Assembly: GCF_038442745.1 (NCBI RefSeq)
Contig: NZ_JARVCN010000023.1
Coordinates: forward strand, 1-15,911
Reading direction: 5' to 3'
Length of the DNA: 15,911 nt
Source: Crocosphaera sp038442745
GTDB taxonomy: Bacteria > Cyanobacteriota > Cyanobacteriia > Cyanobacteriales > Microcystaceae
Below are positions 1 through 6,125 of this stretch, in pieces. The first letter of the stretch is position 1; the number at the start of each line of letters is the position of its first letter. A model generated the notes under the pieces. The model searched no databases and had not been told where the DNA came from. It was given only the letters and a program-made list of their open reading frames with translations. Both the position numbers and the translations under genes were made by a program.

Positions 1-53
1 ATGTTTGGCCTAAGTTTTCGCAGCGAGTGACCCCTGGCTTTTTGAGAAGATAC
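1..53. repeat. 53-base inverted repeat, left edge copy
   Basis: The first 53 bases are the exact reverse complement of the last 53 (15859-15911); base 54 (t) against the complement of 15858 (g) breaks the match. Read outward from either side it begins GTATCTTCTCAAAAAGCCAG. On this side it forms the last 17 codons of the large minus-strand frame. Seen directly: the perfect inverted match. Inferred: both edges stop in copies of one dispersed repeat (for example an insertion-sequence end) or in an assembly-graph overlap. No transposase is visible. Confidence 0.95.
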
Positions 54-2101
54 TGCCAAAGTTTTGAGAATCGCTCTTTGTTCTCCTTGATGTCTTGTTG
101 CTTGAATGAAATGTAACCTTCTGACTCTTGTTGTTCAGGAAAAATCATTTTGGTGGCAAAAGAATTCTCCTTAACTGATAAATTTTCGCACACGAGTAAG
201 TTAGTTTTTCTCAAGTCATCCTGGTCAGTATTTTTGACATTACGCTGACAGATAAAGTTAACAATAACACCTGCATTTTTTTGCATCCTTAATATCTCTA
301 GGTGTTTTTGTTGGGGATCAGTGGGCAGAATAAACAGTCTTTGGATTGGAATACCTCTCTTTAATAATTGTTGATTAAGTTGCCAAAATTTTTCACCCAA
401 ATCAGTTAGCCACCATGTAGGTGTACTCATACGATGAAGTGCAAAAATTTTATACTGACTAATCTCAGTATTAGCTTGTTTCAGTAAATGACTAACTATA
501 TCAATGCGTGATTCATCACTAGCAGGAAAACAAATTTCTGGAAACTTAGTGTTACTTAAAGTTGTTGCTTTGAACAACGTTAGATTATTGGTATCAAGCT
601 GAACTTTAGTTAAGTCAGCATAGCTGAAATTAGCACCTTCTAAGTTAGTATTAATTAGGTTGGCACCAGATAAATTAGCCTCACTAAAATTGCATTCTGT
701 GAGGTTAGAGTCGCCTAAATCTGCATCGCAATCACTAAAGTCAAGTTTAGTGAAGTTAAGTTGATGAAAATCTCTTCTACCAATTTGATGCAAAGTCGTT
801 AATTCTTCTTGACTATGAACCTCGGATTCATATTCATCGGGAGCATAAATAGCAATAATCGCTTTGATGTAAGCAAAAAAGTAAGCTTTGATGATATTTT
901 CATGACTGTGGATTTTAACTATCTTGCTGTTACCTGTTTTAACAACAGCTTGGACAGTTACTTTTCCTTCTCTACCACCTGTGATATTGGCAACGTATAT
1001 TTCTTCAAACTGATGTTTCTTCTTCTCGATAATATTCTCCAAAGCGTCATCAAAAGCGGTAAAAAGTGCATTAATAGAACCAGTTTTAAAAGCAGATGCT
1101 TTATACCTCTCTTTATCTTGTTCGTCGCCTAAGATAACAGTAGCAGAAGTTAAGTTATTAGAGGAACTTAGAATATCAAATTTTTCAATTCTCCACCCAT
1201 TAAAAAGTGGTAATGTTCCTTTATTCCATAAATCATAAATTGATTGTGATTTACCTTCTAATTTACGATCAAGTTCTTGTCTCTTTTGTTCAATAGTATC
1301 TGAATGATACAATTTTGTGAGTTTTTCTGTAATAGAAAGTAAACTCAAGCTTGGATCTTCTATAGCTTTAGCAAACATTTGCGGTGAGTAAATATAAGAA
1401 TAGTCGCTACCAATAAAATCCTTATATCTTAGGGTAATAATCCCATCCAAGTTATATTTTCTCGCAATTGCGATTTGAGTCACTGTTGGGATACTAAGGG
1501 TAGGGTATTTATTTAGTTGGATATCGTTTTGATCTATTCTACAAATAGTGAACTTATTCAGCAGTTCAAGCACCATCTTATTAGCAAATGGTTGCCCTCT
1601 ATGTTCCCTCATGCTAGACCAGATATACCTCACACCTTTAACTCCGATACAAGAGTGTATTTTTCCAGATAGGATATATTCAATAACTTGATTAGCATCA
1701 TCAAAGCGAGTGGTCTTTTCTCTCAATAAAAACTCTTCAAGTAAATTTGAATCAATCAGAATCCGTGGAATATCAGGAGACTGTTGTAATCTCTCAAAAG
1801 CTTTATAATTATCCTCTGTAACTAAGTTTTCTAAGATGAAGTCAACATTTAAATAAGGATTCTTTATTGCCTTTTGCAAACTTAATTCGATTTCATACTT
1901 TATAAATTCATCCTCTTGATCTATGTTCTGTTTCATTTCAAGAAAAAACGGCAAAGCTTGCAGTCCATAATATTCATCTAATTTTCTAATATAGTGTGAA
2001 CGCTTGTCTATATCTTGCTCATTTTTTATGCCTTCTATCAGTAAAGACATATCACGATTAGGACGATTTAAACGTTGATCAAAAGGGTTGTTACTATTCA
2101 T
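1..2101 (-). CDS. Partial multidomain protein: PIN-like, LeuA-allosteric-like, pentapeptide repeats, unknown C-terminal module
   Basis: An ATG at 2101 opens a frame of 700 codons with no stop before the left edge. Only the end is missing, and it may be nearly complete because the C-terminal module closes with a helix ending FSKLWQ at 683, just before the edge repeat begins. Domains by reading: helical, HEAT-like N-terminus about 10-108; PIN-like domain about 112-235 (ILIDSNLLEEF with Asp117; AIARKYNLDGIITLRYKDF at 211-229); two beta-beta-beta-alpha halves about 301-360 and 367-420 like the LeuA allosteric domain, the second with SHENIIKAYFFAYIKAI at 399-415; pentapeptide repeats about 444-510 (ANLSGANLINTNLEGANF, ADL); and a C-terminal module about 530-683 with PTWWLTDLGEKF and RGIPIQRLFILP. 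In the PIN-like part the usual later acidic residue seems replaced by Thr206, so nuclease activity is doubtful. There is no clear Shine-Dalgarno. It starts 20 bases after the stop of the HTH gene, implying one transcript. Function is not known. Confidence 0.88.
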   Translation of the reverse strand, partial: MNSNNPFDQRLNRPNRDMSLLIEGIKNEQDIDKRSHYIRKLDEYYGLQALPFFLEMKQNIDQEDEFIKYEIELSLQKAIKNPYLNVDFILENLVTEDNYKAFERLQQSPDIPRILIDSNLLEEFLLREKTTRFDDANQVIEYILSGKIHSCIGVKGVRYIWSSMREHRGQPFANKMVLELLNKFTICRIDQNDIQLNKYPTLSIPTVTQIAIARKYNLDGIITLRYKDFIGSDYSYIYSPQMFAKAIEDPSLSLLSITEKLTKLYHSDTIEQKRQELDRKLEGKSQSIYDLWNKGTLPLFNGWRIEKFDILSSSNNLTSATVILGDEQDKERYKASAFKTGSINALFTAFDDALENIIEKKKHQFEEIYVANITGGREGKVTVQAVVKTGNSKIVKIHSHENIIKAYFFAYIKAIIAIYAPDEYESEVHSQEELTTLHQIGRRDFHQLNFTKLDFSDCDADLGDSNLTECNFSEANLSGANLINTNLEGANFSYADLTKVQLDTNNLTLFKATTLSNTKFPEICFPASDESRIDIVSHLLKQANTEISQYKIFALHRMSTPTWWLTDLGEKFWQLNQQLLKRGIPIQRLFILPTDPQQKHLEILRMQKNAGVIVNFICQRNVKNTDQDDLRKTNLLVCENLSVKENSFATKMIFPEQQESEGYISFKQQDIKENKERFSKLWQYLLKKPGVTRCENLGQT

Positions 2102-2121
2102 TTTTATCTAATTTAATTTTA

Positions 2122-2499
2122 TCAATATTTACTGGTACGACGAATATTTATAATTGGATTTGGTGAATAGATTTCTTTGAAATATCCTGCTTTATACAGA
2201 ATTCTTCTAATGCTAGTAATACCGACTCGATCAGTATCCTCTAATTCAAGATATGACCTAATGTAGTGACCTAAATTTTTGTTGAAGTCAGCATTTATAT
2301 TTTTGGGACTATGACCAAAAATTTCTGCGATGTCCTCTGCGTTATACAAACCGGTTAAGCTAAGATAGAAAATAATTTCGTACTTTTCGATAATCTTAAC
2401 GTTAAAATTTTCTCTAATTTTTTCCAGCAAAATTTCACATTTAGGAATATCCAACTCGTTTTCCCAGGCTTGCTTTTTTGCGAATTCAATTCTAAACAT
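2122..2499 (-). CDS. Small helix-turn-helix protein, cyanobacterial signalling type
   Basis: A 125-residue basic protein. Residues about 43-85 carry a helix-turn-helix of the sigma-region-4/LuxR kind (YNAEDIAEIFGHSPKNINAD), followed by a short second module (RVGITSIRRILYKAGY, about 91-106). The pattern, edIAeifG.s followed by a helix and then an ..iL.kAGY segment, resembles HTH modules found at the N-termini of cyanobacterial STAND-type NTPases and related signalling proteins; here it stands alone. GAGGA at 2509-2513 is nine bases from the ATG at 2499. A second ATG at 2503, five bases from the same site, opens a three-codon frame (ATG AAT GTT TAG) overlapping the start, which could modulate translation. 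It is probably the first gene of a pair with the large mosaic protein and may act as its DNA-binding regulator or adaptor; that role is inferred. Exact family unassigned. Confidence 0.78.
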   Translation of the reverse strand: MFRIEFAKKQAWENELDIPKCEILLEKIRENFNVKIIEKYEIIFYLSLTGLYNAEDIAEIFGHSPKNINADFNKNLGHYIRSYLELEDTDRVGITSIRRILYKAGYFKEIYSPNPIINIRRTSKY

Positions 2500-2534
2500 T
2501 CATAAAAGTCCTCAAAAACAACTTCTGACTTCGC

Positions 2535-2540
2535 TATAAT
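2535..2540 (+). promoter_or_regulatory. Possible -10 box for fbp in the divergent intergenic region
   Basis: The 149-base gap between the HTH gene (leftward) and fbp (rightward) contains a perfect TATAAT here, about 110 bases before the fbp start, but no good -35 at the right distance. A TTGACT at 2586-2591 is closer to fbp but lacks a convincing -10. The ATG of fbp is preceded by a run of T with no Shine-Dalgarno. No other structure is seen in the gap. Confidence 0.25.
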
Positions 2541-2648
2541 CCTAACCTGAAATTCATCTAAAGTTATTTGGGAGTCTTCCTATCCTTGACTTAGCATTAA
2601 TAGTAGCCTCAGTAAACCCGTTGATTGATAGTGTAAATTTTTTTTATT

Positions 2649-3698
2649 ATGACCAGCATACAAACCCCTGCGATCCCTGAATATAGTCTTGATCGTGAGT
2701 GTACAACCCTTTCAAGGCACATTTTGCAACAGCTTCATAGTTTCTCTCCAGAAGCGCAGGATCTCAGTGCTATTATGAATCGGATTGCCTTAGCTGGTAA
2801 ACTGGTTTCTCGTCGTCTCAGTCGGGCAGGTTTAATGGCCGACGTTTTAGGCTTTACAGGAGAAACCAATGTGCAAGGAGAGTCCGTCAAAAAGATGGAT
2901 GTTTATGCCAATGATGTTTTTATCTCCGTTTTCAAACAAAGTGGGTTAGTCTGTCGTTTGGCCTCTGAAGAAATGGAAAAACCCTACTATATTCCTGAAA
3001 ATTGTCCTGTTGGTCGTTATACACTACTTTATGACCCTATTGACGGTTCGTCTAATGTGGACATTAACTTGAATGTGGGATCTATCTTTGCCATTCGCCA
3101 ACAAACAGGAGATGATTTAGATGGAGAAGGTGCTGACTTACTAACAGATGGACGAGGACAACTGGGGGCAGGTTATATTGTTTATGGACCGTCTACCATG
3201 TTGGTCTATACTATTGGTAACGGTGTTCATTCCTTCTTATTAGACCCCAGTTTAGGGGAATTCATCTTAGCTCAAGAAAATATAAAAATTCCCAATCATG
3301 GGCCTGTATATAGTACCAATGAAGGAAACTTTTGGCAGTGGGATGAAGCCATTAGGGACTATACTCGTTATGTTCATCGTCACGAAGGATACACCGCCCG
3401 TTATAGTGGAGCATTAGTAGGAGATATTCACCGAATTTTGATGCAAGGTGGGGTGTTTTTATATCCTGGAACCATGAAGAATCCGGAAGGAAAACTAAGA
3501 TTATTATACGAAACCGCCCCATTAGCCTTTTTAGTGGAGCAAGCAGGAGGAAAAGCAAGTAATGGAGTTAAACCCATACTAGATATTGTTCCCGATAAAC
3601 TTCACGCTAGAAGTCCTTTAATTATCGGTTCTAACGAAGATGTTAGTTTAGTTGAATCTTTTATTCAAGACCACAAACGTCGCAGTAATGGGAATTAA
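2649..3698 (+). CDS. fbp: Class I fructose-1,6-bisphosphatase
   Basis: A 349-residue cytoplasmic enzyme hydrolysing fructose 1,6-bisphosphate to fructose 6-phosphate in gluconeogenesis and carbohydrate turnover around the Calvin cycle. Metal-site landmarks of the class I family are all visible: SEE at 106-108, DPIDGSS at 129-135 and Glu288 in LLYETAPLAF. Length is normal for bacterial class I enzymes. The segment about 150-170 is acidic and Gly-rich (DDLDGEGAD), where chloroplast FBPases carry the redox-regulatory cysteine loop; no cysteine is present there. The only cysteines are 18, 102 and 119, so plastid-type thioredoxin control through that loop is not expected. Cyanobacteria usually also have a separate bifunctional FBPase/SBPase for the Calvin cycle, so this is probably the sugar-metabolism isoform (inference). 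Its stop overlaps the next start as TAATG. Confidence 0.97.
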   Translation: MTSIQTPAIPEYSLDRECTTLSRHILQQLHSFSPEAQDLSAIMNRIALAGKLVSRRLSRAGLMADVLGFTGETNVQGESVKKMDVYANDVFISVFKQSGLVCRLASEEMEKPYYIPENCPVGRYTLLYDPIDGSSNVDINLNVGSIFAIRQQTGDDLDGEGADLLTDGRGQLGAGYIVYGPSTMLVYTIGNGVHSFLLDPSLGEFILAQENIKIPNHGPVYSTNEGNFWQWDEAIRDYTRYVHRHEGYTARYSGALVGDIHRILMQGGVFLYPGTMKNPEGKLRLLYETAPLAFLVEQAGGKASNGVKPILDIVPDKLHARSPLIIGSNEDVSLVESFIQDHKRRSNGN

Positions 3699-4246
3699 TG
3701 CCTAAACATATCTTGGTGACGGGGCCTAGTCGTTCAGGAAAAAGCGAATGGGCCGAAACTTTGGCTAAGAAACAGGATCAACCTGTTATTTATGTGGCCA
3801 CTGCCTTAGAAAACCCTGATGATCCTGAATGGCAGCTACGCATCGAAAATCATCGCCTCCGTCGCCCTTCTCATTGGCAAACTTTATCTGTTCCCTACGA
3901 TCTCTGTTCCACTGTTAAACAAGCAAAACCCCCTTGTTGTCTATTGATTGATTCTTTGGGAACTTGGGTAGCCAATGGGTTAGAAGAAAATGAAGAGACT
4001 TGGCAAAATACAGTCATTCGCCTCTTAAATAGTACCCAACAAGCAACTGTGGACATCATTTTTGTGGCAGAAGAAACCGGTTGGGGTGTAGTTCCGGCCT
4101 ATCCTCTGGGAAGATTATTCCGCGATCGTTTGGGATTTTTGACCCGTAAACTAGGGGCGATCGCAGACACGACTTATTTAGTTACAGGGGGTCATGTTCT
4201 AAACTTGAGTTTATTGGGAGAACCTTTAAGAAATGACGAAATGTAG
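3698..4246 (+). CDS. cobU: Adenosylcobinamide kinase / adenosylcobinamide-phosphate guanylyltransferase
   Basis: A 182-residue CobU/CobP-family enzyme that phosphorylates adenosylcobinamide and then transfers GMP to it, making the activated intermediate of nucleotide-loop assembly in (pseudo)cobalamin synthesis. Visible motifs: P-loop GPSRSGKS at 9-16; HRLRRPSHW at 52-60, the region holding the nucleotide-accepting histidine of the family (His52 is the likely equivalent); LLIDSLGTWVANGL at 82-95; and VAEETGWGVVPAYPLGRLF at 123-141, followed by the usual RDRLG and ADTTYLVTGG. Length is that of the family. The ATG shares its A with the last base of the fbp stop, so translation is probably coupled to fbp although the two pathways are unrelated. 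Confidence 0.95.
   Translation: MPKHILVTGPSRSGKSEWAETLAKKQDQPVIYVATALENPDDPEWQLRIENHRLRRPSHWQTLSVPYDLCSTVKQAKPPCCLLIDSLGTWVANGLEENEETWQNTVIRLLNSTQQATVDIIFVAEETGWGVVPAYPLGRLFRDRLGFLTRKLGAIADTTYLVTGGHVLNLSLLGEPLRNDEM
4157..4164. repeat. HIP1 octamer GCGATCGC (one of five)
   Basis: GCGATCGC occurs here and at 6197-6204, 12641-12648, 14853-14860 and 15657-15664, all inside genes. This density, far above chance in AT-rich DNA, is a hallmark of many cyanobacterial genomes. None is seen left of 4157. Confidence 0.9.
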
Positions 4247-4274
4247 GAGTATTTTTAATAATTATCTTGCGTAA

Positions 4275-5366
4275 TTAAACATTAAAGCGAAATAACATTA
4301 CATCCCCTTCTTTTACCACATACTCTTTCCCTTCGCTACGCACTAAACCTTTTTCTTTAGCAACTGTCATGGTTTTGCAGGCCACTAAATCTTCGTAAGA
4401 GACAGTTTCAGCGCGAATAAATCCTCGTTCAAAATCTGTGTGAATAACACCTGCTGCCTGGGGTGCTTTCATCCCTGCATTAATGGTCCAGGCGCGAGTT
4501 TCTTGGGGTCCTGTGGTCAAATAGGTTCTCAGTCCTAGTAATTCATAAGTTGCTCTAATTAAAGATTGTAAACCCCCTTCTTTGACCCCTAAAGCGTCTA
4601 AATAATCGGCTTTTTCTTCGTCGGGAATTTCCACTAATTCTGATTCCACTTGTGCCGAAACAATTACTACTTTTGCTTTATCGGCGGCTGCAATTTTTTT
4701 CACTTCCTCAACCCAATCATTTCCGGTAGCTAGGTCATCCTCTGACACATTGGCTGCATATATAATCGGTTTACGGGTGAGAAGTCCCAAGGACTTAATT
4801 AATTCTTCTTCTTCCTCTGTTAGCTCAACGTGACGCGCTCCAATTCCTTCGTTGAGGGCAGCGAGAAGCTTCTCTAAGGCTGGTATTTCTTCTTGGGCTT
4901 CTTTTTTGCCCTTAACTTGCTTTTTTGCTCGTTCTAGGCGTTTTTCGGTTTGGGCGAGGTCAGCGAGAGCTAGTTCTAAGTTAATTACTTCGATGTCTCT
5001 ACCTGGGTCAACCGAACCTGATACATGAATAATATCATCATCATCGAAACAGCGCACTACATGGACAATAGCATCCACTTCTCTTATGTTAGCTAAGAAT
5101 TGGTTACCTAGTCCTTCTCCTTTGGATGCACCTTTGACTAAACCTGCAATATCCACAAATTCGATGCGAGTGGGGACAATTTTTGCAGACTTAGAAAGTT
5201 CTCCTAAGACAGCTAAACGTTCATCTGGAACCGAAACTACCCCAACATTGGGTTCAATGGTACAAAAGGGGAAGTTAGCTGCATCTGCTTTAGCATTAGC
5301 AACAAGAGCATTAAATAGAGTCGATTTACCGACGTTAGGGAGTCCAACGATTCCAGCTTTAAGCAT
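4275..5366 (-). CDS. ychF: YchF/OLA1-family P-loop ATPase
   Basis: A 363-residue Obg-related, ribosome-associated ATPase of the universally conserved YchF family, linked to translation and redox stress responses. P-loop GLPNVGKST lies at 8-16, with the family signature NFPFCTIEPN after it; the G3 region is DIAG. The G4 motif is N206-V-S-E209 instead of NKxD, the known change that favours ATP over GTP. A coiled-coil arm with many K/E residues (about 130-185) and a C-terminal TGS domain (about 280-363, with FERGFIRAETVSYEDL) complete the standard architecture. The start is supported by AGAAGGA six bases upstream of the ATG. It lies 66 bases downstream of rlmH on the same strand and converges with cobU across 28 bases that hold no strong terminator. 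Confidence 0.97.
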   Translation of the reverse strand: MLKAGIVGLPNVGKSTLFNALVANAKADAANFPFCTIEPNVGVVSVPDERLAVLGELSKSAKIVPTRIEFVDIAGLVKGASKGEGLGNQFLANIREVDAIVHVVRCFDDDDIIHVSGSVDPGRDIEVINLELALADLAQTEKRLERAKKQVKGKKEAQEEIPALEKLLAALNEGIGARHVELTEEEEELIKSLGLLTRKPIIYAANVSEDDLATGNDWVEEVKKIAAADKAKVVIVSAQVESELVEIPDEEKADYLDALGVKEGGLQSLIRATYELLGLRTYLTTGPQETRAWTINAGMKAPQAAGVIHTDFERGFIRAETVSYEDLVACKTMTVAKEKGLVRSEGKEYVVKEGDVMLFRFNV

Positions 5367-5402
5367 TTATTCCTTCTTTTGGGTTTGACGGTTCCTTATT
5401 TA

Positions 5403-5430
5403 TTATCATTGATCTGCGAAAAATAATCAA
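5403..5430 (-). promoter_or_regulatory. Candidate sigma-70 promoter for ychF
   Basis: On the minus strand, TTGATT (5430-5425), a 16-base spacer and TGATAA (5408-5403) lie about 37 bases before the ychF ATG, in the gap after rlmH. Both hexamers are partial matches, so this is only a candidate for separate transcription of ychF. Confidence 0.3.
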
Positions 5431-5432
5431 TT

Positions 5433-5870
5433 TTAAAACTTGTGATAATTGCTTCCTTGTAAAATTGTTTTGGCACGATATAATTGTTCAATTAACAACA
5501 AGCGTGCAACTTCGTGAGGGAATGTCATTGGGGATAAACTTAGTTGTAGGGATGCCTGTTGTTTGAGTTTTTGACTAATTCCTTCTGCTCCTCCAATAAC
5601 AAAAACTACATTGTGGGAGTTTATTTGGTTCAAAAAATTGGTAAAGTCTATAGTTGTATATTGCTGTCCTTCTTCGGTTAAAATAATTAAATAGTCTCTT
5701 GATTTGAGCATTGATAAAATTTGCTCGCCTTCTTTTATTGGTGTTGAATCTTTTATCTCTTGAATCACCAACTTAGGAAGACGTTTAAGATAAATATTTA
5801 TACCTTCACGAATCCAGGTTTTTTTTATTTTTCCCACAACAATTAATCTTATCTTGGCAAAATTTATCAT
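5433..5870 (-). CDS. rlmH: 23S rRNA (pseudouridine-1915-N3)-methyltransferase RlmH
   Basis: A 145-residue SPOUT-class methyltransferase that uses S-adenosylmethionine to methylate pseudouridine 1915 in helix 69 of 23S rRNA on assembled ribosomes. The knotted SAM-binding C-terminus is clear: VIGGAEGIS at 91-99, SLSPMTFPHEVARLLLIEQL at 111-130, and the terminal YHKF at 142-145, matching the conserved YH[RK]-type end whose residues contribute to the active site. The N-terminus (IRLIVVGKIKKTWIREGINIYLKRL) is typical. It is about ten residues shorter than the E. coli protein. No strong Shine-Dalgarno is seen before the ATG. It precedes ychF on the same strand. Confidence 0.96.
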   Translation of the reverse strand: MINFAKIRLIVVGKIKKTWIREGINIYLKRLPKLVIQEIKDSTPIKEGEQILSMLKSRDYLIILTEEGQQYTTIDFTNFLNQINSHNVVFVIGGAEGISQKLKQQASLQLSLSPMTFPHEVARLLLIEQLYRAKTILQGSNYHKF

Positions 5871-5930
5871 AGTATTTGACTAGTTTTGTTCTCCATTTTT
5901 AGAGCGAAGTATTACAAATTAATATTAATT

Positions 5931-5979
5931 CTGACTACTGACTCCTGACTCCTGAATTCTGACTCGTGATTCCTTGACC
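5931..5979. repeat. Degenerate heptamer tandem repeat (STRR-like)
   Basis: Seven consecutive 7-base units: CTGACTA, CTGACTC, CTGACTC, CTGAATT, CTGACTC, GTGATTC and CTTGACC. Short tandemly repeated heptanucleotides are known from many cyanobacterial intergenic regions; three of the units here are identical and the edges decay. The array lies between the divergent rlmH and helicase genes. Confidence 0.8.
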
Positions 5980-6044
5980 CGAAGGAGCGATCAACTCTTG
6001 CTATACTGTAAAGTTAGGGTGGTGTAAAAATTTTCTTGCAAACC

Positions 6045-6098
6045 GCTATCCTCAAAAATGAATTAGAGGATAATAGTTAGCATTGTAACAATGATAGC
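6045..6098 (+). other. Nested inverted repeats in the helicase leader
   Basis: TATCCTC (6047-6053) pairs with GAGGATA (6066-6072) over a 12-base loop. It is followed by the perfect palindrome CATTGTAACAATG (6081-6093), and GCTATC (6045-6050) can alternatively pair with GATAGC (6093-6098). All lie within 85 bases of the helicase ATG. They could be an operator or a leader RNA structure; a TATACT at 6002-6007 lies upstream but has no well-spaced -35. The rest of the 255-base gap holds only the heptamer array. Confidence 0.45.
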
Positions 6099-6125
6099 CT
6101 AATCATGAAATAAACAGGTAAAAAT

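Noticed and set aside
809..1132. 107-codon plus-strand frame
   Set aside because: It lies wholly inside the large minus-strand frame, which has clear domain-like sequence; its translation is low-complexity Phe/Ser-rich with no recognisable domain.
841..1201. A broken leuA gene
   Set aside because: Only the allosteric-domain-like segment is present, in frame within a long intact open frame; no synthase catalytic motifs occur before it.
4247..4274. Terminator between cobU and ychF
   Set aside because: Only a five-base AATTA/TAATT stem with a seven-base loop is visible; too weak to call.
5086..5388. 100-codon plus-strand frame opposite ychF
   Set aside because: It covers the P-loop end of ychF on the other strand; ychF is unmistakable and the frame has no family-like features.
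5974..6007. TTGACC and TATACT as a promoter for the helicase
   Set aside because: The spacer is 22 bases, too long for a standard sigma-70 promoter.
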